Assembly: GCA_050262155.1 (NCBI GenBank)
Contig: CP189843.1
Location: forward strand, 1,426,001-1,490,000
Origin: Parvimonas sp000223315
GTDB lineage: Bacteria; Bacillota; Clostridia; Tissierellales; Peptoniphilaceae
DNA: 64,000 bases
Direction: 5' to 3'
Shown here in pieces: positions 25,579 to 34,809 of the stretch. The first letter of the stretch is position 1, and the number at the start of each line of letters is the position of its first letter. The translations under genes and the position numbers were made by a program. Under the pieces are notes generated by a model. That model was not told the origin of the DNA. It did not search any database and saw nothing but the letters and a program-made list of their open reading frames with translations.

Positions 25579-26262
25579 ATGAATAAAGAAGTACTCGGAA
25601 TTTTTTCGTACATAATATTATTAATTTATACATTATTTACCATTGGTAATTTATATATGATTTTACAAAAAAAAGATACAGAAAGAAGTTTTTTCAATGT
25701 CTTATTAATGCCCCTATTGGCGTTATTCTACTTTTTAAAATTTAAAAACCATAATATTTTAATATATCTTTCAATTTTTTCCTTTTGGATTGGTGATATA
25801 TTATGTACAAAAAGAAATAAAAAAAATATAATCATAGGCTTACCGCTTTTTATCATCGGTATAGCCTTATATATAGTAAAACTTGCAACATTTATTAAAA
25901 TTTCAGAATTGAACTACCTACTTACAATAGTGATAATGCTATTGTATTTCGGACTTGTTTTCTTTGAAACTATAATATCCTATGAATATGCAATTGAATA
26001 CTTTAAAGGTGATATAATTTACCTTTATATTTTTGCTTTTGTAAATGCAACACTTTGTATTATAGCGATTTTAAATGCATTTTCAAATTATAGAAGTGGA
26101 GTATGGTATTTAATCTTCGGAAGTAATCTATTCTTACTTTCAAGCTCACTCTTCTTATTTGTAGTATTTATAAAAAATAATAGATTTTTTAATCTATGCC
26201 TAACATTGACTTATGCAATTGCAAAACTGCTTTTGATAATAGGCTTTGGGCTATTAATATAA
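25579..26262 (+). CDS. YhhN/lysoplasmalogenase-like membrane protein
   Basis: A 227-residue polytopic membrane protein with about eight helices. The arrangement 'LSIFSFWIGDILC....IIGLPLFIIGIALYI' and later 'GSNLFLLSSSLFLF' resembles the YhhN/TMEM86 lysoplasmalogenase family (usual: FSx.GD..L, then G...F..SD). The second conserved Asp appears replaced by Ser, so hydrolase activity is uncertain. ATG 25579 follows GGAGG; an upstream in-frame ATG at 25522 overlaps the promoter. It stands alone and ends at a good terminator. Confidence 0.5.
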   Translation: MNKEVLGIFSYIILLIYTLFTIGNLYMILQKKDTERSFFNVLLMPLLALFYFLKFKNHNILIYLSIFSFWIGDILCTKRNKKNIIIGLPLFIIGIALYIVKLATFIKISELNYLLTIVIMLLYFGLVFFETIISYEYAIEYFKGDIIYLYIFAFVNATLCIIAILNAFSNYRSGVWYLIFGSNLFLLSSSLFLFVVFIKNNRFFNLCLTLTYAIAKLLLIIGFGLLI

Positions 26263-26286
26263 CGACTGATTTCAGTCGTTTTTTTG
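26261..26286 (+). terminator. Terminator of the YhhN-like gene
   Basis: AACGACTGA (26261-26269) pairs with TCAGTCGTT (26272-26280), followed by seven T residues. Confidence 0.88.
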
Positions 26287-26289
26287 TTA

Positions 26290-27110
26290 AGGACATATTA
26301 AGGAATAATACTTCGTCTAGTGGCTAGACGTTAATGGTAAATAGACTTCAAAAATTGTTTATTATTAAAAAACACTCTACATTTTATAATACTTTATTGA
26401 TTGAAAAATTAATAATCTTATTCTTTCACAATAAAAATTTACGTCATAACACTTTGTAAAGTAATGCTCCCAACACGTCATCTCGACCGAAACGAAGCAA
26501 AGCTGAGTGTAGCGGAGAGATCTCATTACTATTATTTATATGTAAATAATAGTAAGTCTTGAAAATATTAAAAAAGGAAATATTTAGATACAATAATTAT
26601 AAAATCTCTAAAACTCATTTTAGTATGAGATTCACATAGTAGATGTATCTACGATACATTTACTTTTGCTAATGCAAAAGTATGAGATCTTTCGACTTCG
26701 TTACACTTCGCTCAAGATGACGTATAAGGAATAATACTTCGTCTAGTGGCTAGACGTTAATGGTAAATAGACTTCAAAAATTGTTTATTATTAAAAAACA
26801 CTCTACATTTTATAATACTTTATTGATTGAAAAATTAATAATCTTATTCTTTCACAATAAAAATTCACGTCATAACACTTTGTAAAGTAATGCTCCCAAC
26901 ACGTCATCTCGACCGAAACGAAGCAAAGCTGAGTGTAGCGGAGAGATCTCATACATTTGCTTGTATTCAAGCAAATGTAAATGTATCGTAGATACATCAA
27001 CTACGGAAATATAATAAATACATTTGTGTATTAATTTAATTTTTAAATTCTATATAAATTTAGTTAAGATTTCTTTCGGAAATACTATTGCTTGTAAATA
27101 AACTTCAATA
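26290..27110. repeat. Modular hairpin repeat array, locus D
   Basis: Two near-identical ~250-bp segments about 426 bp apart (from 26300 and 26726) hold the hairpin CGTCTAG-TGG-CTAGACG, a T-rich core and the arm CACGTCATCTCGACCG. Palindromes lie at 26643-26659 and 26981-26997. A 65-codon ORF here is not considered real. Confidence 0.72.
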
Positions 27111-27299
27111 TTTTTACAATAAAACAGTTCAATTCACATCACTTTGAAAAGCACATCTTAAACAAAGAACGAAACTCATTCAAACATAAAAATATCATAC
27201 GATACCAAAGTGAATTATCGTTGAAAAAATCGGATTTATAGGTACTTTTCAAATAAAAAATATTTATTTAAAATCTTTAATAAAAATGCATTTTTTCCA

Positions 27300-27328
27300 T
27301 TGTTTTTTTATATCTTTTATGATAGAAT
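27300..27328 (+). promoter_or_regulatory. Promoter of the Gate-domain membrane protein gene
   Basis: TTGTTT (27300-27305), a 17-base spacer and TAGAAT (27323-27328) with TGA extended -10, about 35 bases before the proposed TTG start. Confidence 0.45.
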
Positions 27329-27362
27329 AACCATAGTATTTATTTTTTGGAGGTATATTGAA

Positions 27363-28523
27363 TTGGAAGAAAAAAATATTGGAAGATTCAAAAAAGATAT
27401 TGGACTCGAAAACTTCCTTTGTCTTGGTTTATTCCTAGCATTTTTTATCTTAATTGGTAGAACAATGGGCGGAATAAATATGATCAAAACTATGATGAAT
27501 ACCGGTTTTGATTTACTTATGAATGTATGTCTTTATTTGATGGCGATTGCCGTATTGGCTGGAGCAATTTCAGGTCTATTCTCTGAATTTGGAGTAATAG
27601 CTCTTGTAAATAAACTTCTGTCAAAAGTTATGAAACCAATTTATGACTTACCCGGAGCTTCTTCTCTAGGTATGTTAAACTGTTATCTTTCAGATAACCC
27701 TGCTATCTTAACATTAGCACATGATGATAACTTTAGACGTTATTTCAAAAAATACCAAATGCCGGCTCTTACAAACCTTGGAACAGCTTTTGGTATGGGA
27801 CTTATCACTACAACTACAATGATGGGACTTAACGTTGAAGGTGCTGTAACAAGTGCCTTAATCGGAAACTTGGGAGCTGTTATAGGTAGTGTTGTATCTG
27901 TTAGACTTATGATGCATGCTACTAAAAAAATGTATGGAACTACTGAATATGTTGAAGTAAAATCAACTGTTAAAATTCCGGAAAACTCAAGAGTAGTTAG
28001 AGAAGGAAGTGCAGGTTCAAGATTTATCCAAGCTATCCTTGACGGTGGAAAAGTTGGTGTTGATATGGGACTTTCAATCATTCCCGGTGTTGTAATCATC
28101 TGTACATTAGTTATTATACTTACAAACGGACCCGGAGCTGAAGGTGTTTATACAGGATCAGCAAATGAAGGAGTTGGAATTCTTCCATGGATTGGAGGAA
28201 AATTATCTTTCATCCTTAACCCATTATTCGGTTTCAGTTCTCCGGAAGCAATTGCAGTTCCTATAACTGCATTAGGCTCAACAGGAGCAGCAATTGGAAC
28301 AGTTGCAAAAATGGCAGCAGTAGGAAAAGTTTCAGGAAACGACATAGCAGTATTCACTGCAATCTGTATGTGCTGGAGTGGATATATCTCAACTCACATC
28401 GCAATGATGGATGCACTTGGAACAAAAGAAGCAACAGGAAAAGCATTAATCAGCCATACAATTGGTGGATTAGTTGCAGGTTTTGCAGCACATATTCTAT
28501 ATATGTTATTCCATATGTTTTAA
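27363..28523 (+). CDS. Gate-domain (nucleoside-recognition type) membrane protein, CD0519/CD1768-like
   Basis: A ~386-residue membrane protein with about eight helices. 'LSDNPAILTLAHD', 'GTAFGMGLITTTTMM', 'GKVGVDMGLSIIPGVVIICTLVIIL', 'FSSPEAIAVPITALGSTGAA' and 'MCWSGYISTHIAMMDALG' are typical of Gate-domain proteins related to spore maturation SpmA/B and nucleoside transporters; the CD0519/CD1768 group fits best. The start is the TTG at 27363, 9 bases after GGAGG; no ATG is suitably placed and upstream codons overlap the promoter. The transported substrate is unknown. A terminator follows. Confidence 0.65.
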   Translation: MEEKNIGRFKKDIGLENFLCLGLFLAFFILIGRTMGGINMIKTMMNTGFDLLMNVCLYLMAIAVLAGAISGLFSEFGVIALVNKLLSKVMKPIYDLPGASSLGMLNCYLSDNPAILTLAHDDNFRRYFKKYQMPALTNLGTAFGMGLITTTTMMGLNVEGAVTSALIGNLGAVIGSVVSVRLMMHATKKMYGTTEYVEVKSTVKIPENSRVVREGSAGSRFIQAILDGGKVGVDMGLSIIPGVVIICTLVIILTNGPGAEGVYTGSANEGVGILPWIGGKLSFILNPLFGFSSPEAIAVPITALGSTGAAIGTVAKMAAVGKVSGNDIAVFTAICMCWSGYISTHIAMMDALGTKEATGKALISHTIGGLVAGFAAHILYMLFHMF

Positions 28524-28539
28524 TAAATAAAAAAATATT

Positions 28540-28566
28540 GGTAGCATTTTAAATGCTACCTTTTTT
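28540..28566 (+). terminator. Terminator of the Gate-domain gene
   Basis: GGTAGCATTT pairs with AAATGCTACC (28540-28560), followed by TTTTTT. Confidence 0.88.
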
Positions 28567-28601
28567 ATGCCTAAATTTAAGTTTAACAAAACTATCCTTT
28601 A

Positions 28602-28698
28602 TGATATAATAATTATGGGTTTATGCCTTATGATAAAGCTATAATTATTTCATCATAATAACCTAAATATAATTATCAAAATGGAATTATGATATAAT
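28602..28698 (+). promoter_or_regulatory. Two repeated extended -10 promoters before the KAP gene
   Basis: The string TATGATATAATAAT occurs twice (-10 boxes at 28605-28610 and 28693-28698). Both have the TGATATAAT extended -10 form but weak -35 boxes. The second lies 41 bases before the ATG at 28740. Confidence 0.4.
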
Positions 28699-28739
28699 AA
28701 TCTTATGTTTATATAAAAAATTTTTTAAGGGAGAGAGTT

Positions 28740-31064
28740 ATGAAAAAGGAAAAAAAGTATTTTAGAGAACTTAAGAAAAAAGTAGATATATATTTTGTAA
28801 TTATAATTTCTATGCTATCATCATTATCAATTTATATGCTTTATGAAAGAAAAATTTTAAATCAAGAGAATATATATGTACTTATGGCAATACTTACTAT
28901 TAGCTTTATTGTTTATATTTTTAGTGTCATTAAAAATTTTAAATCAAAAAATATTAATGAACTTGATAAATCTATATATATTTCTAATATTTTTTTAATA
29001 ACTTCGTTCTTTATGATTATTATAGTTAAATCTATTAAAAATAGAGATTTACTTTTAATATATAATTTAACTAAAAGAAATATTACTATATCATTTACAG
29101 TAATAATAACTTCCGTAATAATAGTCTTAACAGTATTGTCTTTTATTTTAATGTCAATAAGAAATTATTTATATAAAAAATCAAATACTCCAAAAGAAAA
29201 TTATAAAAAAGTATGTACTTTATGGGATATTTATACTGGAAATTTCAATGATAAAGATTTAAAAAACTTAAAAATTGAAGATAGTGATAAAATCGAACAT
29301 GATTTATTTGGAAGAACTCCTATTGTTGATAATCTATATGATTCAATAACTAATTTTAAAGAACATTTAGATTGTTTCACTATTGGAGTTGTTGGAGAAT
29401 GGGGAAGTGGAAAAAGTACTATAATAGAATTGGCAAAAAATAGAATTTTAAATGATAAATTTAAAGATAAATTTATTATTATTGAAGATTTTGACCCTTG
29501 GGCAATTAAATCTCAAGACGCATTAATTTTAGCTATGTATAATACAATAATGGAGAATTTAGGAGAAAATATTGACTATTTTAAAAGAAAAAAAGTACAA
29601 AATGCTCTTATTAATATAACAACGAATATTCCATATATTGGTAAAGGAATAGGAAATTATTTTGAAAATAGAATTGATGATTATACAGAATATAAGGAAA
29701 TAAAAAGTGATTTAGAAGAAAAGTTAAAAAAATCAGATAAGCGTTTAGTTTTTATTATAGATAATTTAGATAGAATGAAATCAGATAATGTTATATTTTT
29801 ACTTACTCTTATAGAAACTTTATTCAAATTACCAAATATAACTTATATTGTAACTTATGATAAATATAGATTAAAAACAATATTTAGAACAGATAAAATA
29901 GATTCAAAATATATTGAAAAAATAATAAACCAGGAAATCCTCATTCCTAAAATACACCCTTCAAATAAACAATATATATTTTACACTTGTTTAAAAAATT
30001 GCATAAAAACAAATATTGAATTTTTATCTATAAGAGATAAAAAAACACTAGAAGAATTTGATAATTATATTTTAAGAAAAATTACATCAAAATTTGATAA
30101 TATTAGAGATTTTATAAGATTTTTAAACTTTCTAAATTATGACATGAATACAATTTTTAGTTTCGAATATGAAAATACCTTTTTAATATTAAAGACAATA
30201 CAATTTCTAGATAATAAGCTTTATATACAATTATTTAAAATCAAAAAGTTGATTACTCATGAATCAAATCAAAATTTAAATGAAGAAAAACACAAAATTT
30301 ATCAAGAATTAAAAAGAAGTAATTTATTTGACTTGTTAGAACTAATTCCATTCAAAAATTCAACTTATAATAATTTAAATGTGTCAGAAACTTGTTTAGA
30401 TAAAAATGTCGAAGAGTTTTTAGATAATTGGTTAAATTTTTGTAATAGTATTTATTTTGATAATTTATTTTCAACTACATCTTATAACTTTGTAGAAATA
30501 GAAATAAAAGAACTTTTTTCAAAAATGCCTTTTACTTATAATACAATAATTGGTATTTTCAATAAAAATAAAATTTATTTAGATTCTTTTTTTATTTTTT
30601 GGCTTAGCTCAAATCTTTGGGGAGTAGATAATTTAAACTATGACTTATCTTGTTTAAAAATATATACACTTGTATTTTTTATAGACAAAATAAAAAATAA
30701 TGAATTAAAAAAAGAATATGAGAAAGATTTTCTAGAAAATTTTGATAAAAATTATAAAAATAAAACGGAAATCATCAAGATCCAAAAAAGTATTTATGAC
30801 CAACTTTTTGAATCAATACAAGATCTTTTTGATTCTATTTTGAATTCTAAAGCATTTTATGATATAAATAAATATTCAAAAATTTTTAAAAACAATACGA
30901 ATTTTAAAACTTTTATTAGTAATATAGAAAGTAATAATGAAAATAATAATAAAATTATAAAGAACTGTATAGAAATAGCTTCTAATAATCATCTAACACA
31001 AAAAGAACAAATTGATAAATTACAACAGGAATTAGAAGTATTATTTCAAAACAATATAAAATAA
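28740..31064 (+). CDS. Membrane-anchored KAP family P-loop NTPase
   Basis: A 774-residue protein. Four hydrophobic helices lie in the first ~145 residues, followed by a KAP P-loop domain. Walker A is GEWGSGKS (219-226), with 'EDFDPWAIKSQDAL' next, then Walker B VFIIDNLDR (337-345) and 'TYIVTYDKYRLKTIF'. A ~350-residue Asn/Lys-rich C-terminal region has no recognised domain. KAP NTPases include the phage T7 exclusion protein PifA and many membrane-tethered forms linked to phage defence. The gene is very A-rich compared with neighbours, suggesting transfer. It is a single gene bounded by terminators. Confidence 0.85.
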   Translation: MKKEKKYFRELKKKVDIYFVIIISMLSSLSIYMLYERKILNQENIYVLMAILTISFIVYIFSVIKNFKSKNINELDKSIYISNIFLITSFFMIIIVKSIKNRDLLLIYNLTKRNITISFTVIITSVIIVLTVLSFILMSIRNYLYKKSNTPKENYKKVCTLWDIYTGNFNDKDLKNLKIEDSDKIEHDLFGRTPIVDNLYDSITNFKEHLDCFTIGVVGEWGSGKSTIIELAKNRILNDKFKDKFIIIEDFDPWAIKSQDALILAMYNTIMENLGENIDYFKRKKVQNALINITTNIPYIGKGIGNYFENRIDDYTEYKEIKSDLEEKLKKSDKRLVFIIDNLDRMKSDNVIFLLTLIETLFKLPNITYIVTYDKYRLKTIFRTDKIDSKYIEKIINQEILIPKIHPSNKQYIFYTCLKNCIKTNIEFLSIRDKKTLEEFDNYILRKITSKFDNIRDFIRFLNFLNYDMNTIFSFEYENTFLILKTIQFLDNKLYIQLFKIKKLITHESNQNLNEEKHKIYQELKRSNLFDLLELIPFKNSTYNNLNVSETCLDKNVEEFLDNWLNFCNSIYFDNLFSTTSYNFVEIEIKELFSKMPFTYNTIIGIFNKNKIYLDSFFIFWLSSNLWGVDNLNYDLSCLKIYTLVFFIDKIKNNELKKEYEKDFLENFDKNYKNKTEIIKIQKSIYDQLFESIQDLFDSILNSKAFYDINKYSKIFKNNTNFKTFISNIESNNENNNKIIKNCIEIASNNHLTQKEQIDKLQQELEVLFQNNIK

Positions 31065-31093
31065 AGGAGTAAATTTCACTCCTTTATTTGTTT
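31059..31093. terminator. Bidirectional terminator between KAP and vWA genes
   Basis: AAATAAAGGAGT (31059-31070) pairs with ACTCCTTTATTT (31078-31089). It overlaps the KAP stop codon region and serves both convergent genes. Confidence 0.8.
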
Positions 31094-31113
31094 CTATATT
31101 TATTTAGTTTTCC

Positions 31114-33186
31114 CTATTTAGCATTTTTTCTTTTAGAAATATACATTCCCAAAATTCCAACTGCTAATAGTAATGTAGAAGACCCTGCGATTGCAGTTTT
31201 TGGTATTTTTGTTCCCTTTTCTTTATTAATTTCAGGTTTTTTATTTTTATCTGCATTTTCAGGTTTTTGTTTATCATCTTCTTTGTTGTCTTCATTGTTA
31301 TCCGGTTTGTTGTTTTCTTTATCGTCCGGTTTGTTATTATCCGGTTTGTTGTTTTCTTTGTCGTCCGGTTTGTTATTGTCTTCCGGCTTAGTGTCCTCAA
31401 CAGTTGATAAATCAGTTCCGTTTGGATAAGATCCATTTGTTCCGTTTGCTGAATTTTCATCTGTATCAACTACATTTGATTCTACAACAACATCTTGAAG
31501 TTTTAACAATAATTTTCCTGCATCTTCAGTCTTTTGTCTATTTTCATTTATCTTATATTTTGCAGTGGATTCCGCTAATGTGATATCAGCTGTGCCGACA
31601 TCTTGTTTAGCTTTTAACTTGTAAACCAATTTTAAAGTTTTATTTTGTTCAAAAGCATTTTTTATATCTTCTGCATTTAAAGTCCAATTTACTTTAGGAT
31701 TGCTTGAAAAGAATAAACCTCCACCTTTGTTAAAAGTAGCATTACCTTCTTTTTCAAGGATTTCTGCTTCGAAATTTTTATGAAGTTTATCTTCTATACT
31801 TATTTCTTTTAATACGTCCTTAAATTTTTCAGCTAATTTGCTATCATCAGTATTTAAAAAGTTTCTATTTTCAGACATATCTTTTAAATATTTTTCTAAT
31901 TTGTCTTTTTCTTTATGGCTTTTATCTATAACATCTACAGAATAGAAATTTATATTTTTATTTTTAGCAATTTTTGCTTCGCCCTGTGCTGATAAATTGT
32001 GATTGTAGAAGATATATTCTCTTGGATAAAAAATAGTATCCATTGCGGTTTCGATAGCTTTTATAGTTGCTTTATTAAGCAATTTTTCTACTTCTCCCGC
32101 ATTTTCTTTTTCGATTTTTTTCTTTATAGCAGCCATAATAGTCTTTTTAAATGGAAATTCCTTACTCACAACTTTTATTCTTTGATAACTGTGATGATGA
32201 TATCCTTCTCCAACAATTTTGGAGTAATTAAAATCTGAAGAATTAAATTTATTGCTTTCAAATTCTTTTAGTTTTATATAGTCAAAAACGGAATCCAATC
32301 CAAAAAATTTTAAATAATCAGCTAATCCAAGTTTATCTTTTATATTATCAAAATTATGAATTCCAAGTCTATTCAACAATTTTATAAAAGCATTAAAATC
32401 TTTAATCATATTGGATTTTTTAAATGTTTTTTCCATGTAAAAAGGCCATGGGAAAAATGGACTTTCACCCACAACAGTATCCTCTTTGATTGTTGTAGTT
32501 TTTGCATTTTCCTTGTCTTTTATATCATAACTGAAAGTTGCTTCTCCTTGAGATAAAAGTACAATATGTTGACGTTTCCCTGATTTTTTCTCATTGTCAA
32601 AAATCTTTTCAGCTTTGTATATAGCCTCTTGCATACTTACACCATAATTATAATTATTTTTGGCTTCATTAAATGCATTCTCAATTTTTTCATCTACATT
32701 TGAAGGTTTTAATTCAACTGAATCTTTAACTTGACGATAAAAACTGATTAAACGTACTGAATTAAGATTGCTGTATTTATCATCTTCTAAAAGAGTTTTA
32801 ACTATTTTTTTTATTTTCTCTTTTGCGCTTTTCTTTGTTTCTTCAGTCATCTTTTTAGAAACGTCTAAAAGGATAATAACATCTGAACCGTTATGAATTT
32901 GTTTAGGTGTAATTTTTGTTGTAACTGTTACAGACTTATCTTTTTCAACAACCGCTGATTTTTCAATATCGAACAATTTTGTCTCTTCAACATCTCTTCT
33001 CTTTACATTTTTGTCCTTATCAGATATTTCTTTATCAGTTCCTTCTTTTTTTACCACAAGTTCCTTTTTTTCTTCTACAACTTTATTCTTTGACAAATTT
33101 CCTTCATCTGCCAAAGATTGTTTAGGTAAAAAATTGATTACAAAACTAAACAGTAAAATAAAGACTAATAATTTTGATTTTTTCAT
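31114..33186 (-). CDS. Sortase-anchored surface protein with vWA domain
   Basis: A 690-residue exported protein. It has a signal peptide (1-26), a charged linker and a von Willebrand factor A-like domain starting near residue 95 ('DVIILLDVSKKMTEE' is the MIDAS region). Long insertions follow (about 230-400), then a Spy/Cna-like beta domain near 500-590. A Pro/Asp/Asn/Lys repeat region (about 595-655) precedes the sorting signal IPKTA (661-665), hydrophobic helix and basic tail. The MIDAS has Lys where the second Ser of DxSxS is expected, and the sorting motif is a variant of LPxTG. Adhesion or pilus-tip-like function is plausible. Two smaller ORFs inside are shadows. Confidence 0.78.
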   Translation of the reverse strand: MKKSKLLVFILLFSFVINFLPKQSLADEGNLSKNKVVEEKKELVVKKEGTDKEISDKDKNVKRRDVEETKLFDIEKSAVVEKDKSVTVTTKITPKQIHNGSDVIILLDVSKKMTEETKKSAKEKIKKIVKTLLEDDKYSNLNSVRLISFYRQVKDSVELKPSNVDEKIENAFNEAKNNYNYGVSMQEAIYKAEKIFDNEKKSGKRQHIVLLSQGEATFSYDIKDKENAKTTTIKEDTVVGESPFFPWPFYMEKTFKKSNMIKDFNAFIKLLNRLGIHNFDNIKDKLGLADYLKFFGLDSVFDYIKLKEFESNKFNSSDFNYSKIVGEGYHHHSYQRIKVVSKEFPFKKTIMAAIKKKIEKENAGEVEKLLNKATIKAIETAMDTIFYPREYIFYNHNLSAQGEAKIAKNKNINFYSVDVIDKSHKEKDKLEKYLKDMSENRNFLNTDDSKLAEKFKDVLKEISIEDKLHKNFEAEILEKEGNATFNKGGGLFFSSNPKVNWTLNAEDIKNAFEQNKTLKLVYKLKAKQDVGTADITLAESTAKYKINENRQKTEDAGKLLLKLQDVVVESNVVDTDENSANGTNGSYPNGTDLSTVEDTKPEDNNKPDDKENNKPDNNKPDDKENNKPDNNEDNKEDDKQKPENADKNKKPEINKEKGTKIPKTAIAGSSTLLLAVGILGMYISKRKNAK
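31290..31390 (-). repeat. Tandem repeats encoding the PD(D/N)KENNKPDNN linker
   Basis: Short in-frame repeats of NNKPDDKENNKPD in the wall-spanning linker of the vWA protein. Repeat number may vary between strains. Confidence 0.75.
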
Positions 33187-33221
33187 AAATTGTAACTCTA
33201 CTCCTTAAAAATTTTTTATAT

Positions 33222-33287
33222 AAAAAATGAGCTTAAAATAATTAAAGGTTTATCCACGAATAAATAATTAATTATTAGTATAAGCTC
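33222..33287 (-). promoter_or_regulatory. Possible transcription attenuator in the vWA gene leader
   Basis: On the minus strand GAGCTTA (33287-33281) pairs with TAAGCTC (33235-33229), enclosing further A/T pairing, and is followed by ATTTTTT. It lies between the promoter at 33309-33337 and the start codon at 33186. Confidence 0.45.
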
Positions 33288-33308
33288 AATCCCCATACTT
33301 CAAGTAAA

Positions 33309-33337
33309 ATAATAAAATATTTTCTTATTAAACTCAA
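33309..33337 (-). promoter_or_regulatory. Promoter of the vWA surface protein gene
   Basis: Minus-strand TTGAGT (33337-33332), a 17-base spacer and TATTAT (33314-33309). The predicted leader is about 115 bases. Confidence 0.5.
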
Positions 33338-33406
33338 GTGATATTTGTCTTATTATTTTCTAATTTATAGATATTTATATAAATATTTTCAACTTTTTGA
33401 CATTTT

Positions 33407-33832
33407 TTATATTAATTTATTCTTTTTAGCGATTTTTTTGATTTTATCCAAGTCGCTTTTATCATATTCTTGTCTCAAGTCTCTAAAAATTTTAAAATTT
33501 ACCATTATGGTCTTTCCCTTGTTTTCAATTGAAAAACTTCTTATTCTATCCCATCTGTATAGCTTTGCAACTAATTGCCAAGGGTGAATAATTCCTCTTT
33601 CACTTATCCCTGCACTCATCATACTTGTAAAAAATGCAAGCCACCAGGATAATGCTATTAGATATCCAACTAAGTCATTTTTCAATCTATATCCTGCAAA
33701 TAGTAAAAGAGCTAGTGCGAATACAAGAGATATGAATGTATATTTTGTAAACTTTACTTTTATGAAACATGTTAATCTTCTATAAATATTGAAGACACAC
33801 AAAAGCAAAGGAATTAATATCAACGGTAACAT
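33407..33832 (-). CDS. Membrane protein with DUF5673-like C-terminal domain
   Basis: A 141-residue protein with three or four hydrophobic segments in the first ~85 residues and a soluble end. 'ISERGIIHPWQLVAKLYRWDRIRSFSIE' followed by a strand-rich tail resembles DUF5673/bacterial PH-like domains attached to membrane anchors. Function is unknown. It is the third gene of a minus-strand operon with rpiB and gpsA; the gap to gpsA is 9 bases and AAGGAG precedes the ATG. Confidence 0.6.
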   Translation of the reverse strand: MLPLILIPLLLCVFNIYRRLTCFIKVKFTKYTFISLVFALALLLFAGYRLKNDLVGYLIALSWWLAFFTSMMSAGISERGIIHPWQLVAKLYRWDRIRSFSIENKGKTIMVNFKIFRDLRQEYDKSDLDKIKKIAKKNKLI

Positions 33833-33841
33833 AAATTCTCC

Positions 33842-34801
33842 TTAAAATTCCATTTTTATACTTCTTTTAAAAAGATTATCCAAAATTTCTTTCGGATTCT
33901 TCTTATTATATATTATTTCATAAACTGCATTTGTTATAGGCAATTCAACATCGTATTTTTCGGATAAATCCATTAATGCCTTTGTTGTGAAATATCCCTC
34001 TGCAAGTTTTTCAAAACTCTCGCCCTTTACAAATTTTTCGCCAAATTTTCTATTATTACTAAATTCGGAAAAAACAGTAGCTTCATAGTCTCCAAGATGA
34101 CAAAGTCCGTATGCACAGCTTTTATCTCCACCCATTTTTTCTATAAGCCTTGCAATTTCTCTCGTTCCTCTTGACATCAAAGCTCCCTTTAATGAGCTTA
34201 AATTCATTCCGTCAAGCATTCCTGCAGCAATACCTATAACATTTTTTGAAGCAGCTCCGATTTCATTTCCCAAAAGATTTGTTCCATAGTAAAATCTGAT
34301 TAAATTGCTTGAAAAAGCGTCAACTAATTTCTTAACCAATTCCCTATCATCTGAGTCAATTACCATACAATTCGGAATTCCATTTGTAAAGTCCTGAACA
34401 TGTCCGGGTCCAATCCAAGCACCACAAGAATAATTTTCTCCTAGAATATCCTTTACAATTTTTGTAGGTGTAAAACCTGTCTTTATTTCAATTCCTTTCA
34501 TACAAAGGATAATAGGAATATTTTTCTCTTTAAAATTAGCTTTATTTTTATTTAACAAATCCCTTAAGCCCTGTGTTCCAACTGAAATAATGATTAAATC
34601 TTTATTAAAAACATCATTTATATCAGTTGTCAAAGAAATGGACTTTGGTAATTCAAGAAAATTATTTTTCCTATTCTCTAAAAAGTTTTTCATCTTTTCA
34701 GAAGTTTCTCTTCCATACAAAGTAACTTCATTTCCTATTTTATCTAAATACCAAGCTATGAAACTTCCCCATCTTCCACAACCTATAACAGCAATCTTCA
34801 T
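33842..34801 (-). CDS. gpsA: Glycerol-3-phosphate dehydrogenase [NAD(P)+]
   Basis: A 319-residue GpsA-family enzyme that makes sn-glycerol-3-phosphate from dihydroxyacetone phosphate for phospholipid synthesis. It has an N-terminal Rossmann motif (VIGCGRWGSFIAW), 'WIGPGHVQDFTNGIP', the catalytic Lys in 'GAASKNVIGIAAGMLDG', and 'MSRGTREIARL'. The canonical GLGDL motif reads GLCHLGDYEATVFSEFSNNR, and GPSFA reads GPGHV, so this is a divergent GpsA. It lies 8 bases after rpiB in an operon. Confidence 0.82.
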   Translation of the reverse strand: MKIAVIGCGRWGSFIAWYLDKIGNEVTLYGRETSEKMKNFLENRKNNFLELPKSISLTTDINDVFNKDLIIISVGTQGLRDLLNKNKANFKEKNIPIILCMKGIEIKTGFTPTKIVKDILGENYSCGAWIGPGHVQDFTNGIPNCMVIDSDDRELVKKLVDAFSSNLIRFYYGTNLLGNEIGAASKNVIGIAAGMLDGMNLSSLKGALMSRGTREIARLIEKMGGDKSCAYGLCHLGDYEATVFSEFSNNRKFGEKFVKGESFEKLAEGYFTTKALMDLSEKYDVELPITNAVYEIIYNKKNPKEILDNLFKRSIKMEF

Positions 34802-34809
34802 AAAATCTC

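Noticed and set aside
26803..27000. 65-codon minus-strand ORF in repeat locus D
   Set aside because: Repeat DNA, no ribosome binding site, and a near-identical upstream copy does not keep the frame as a gene.
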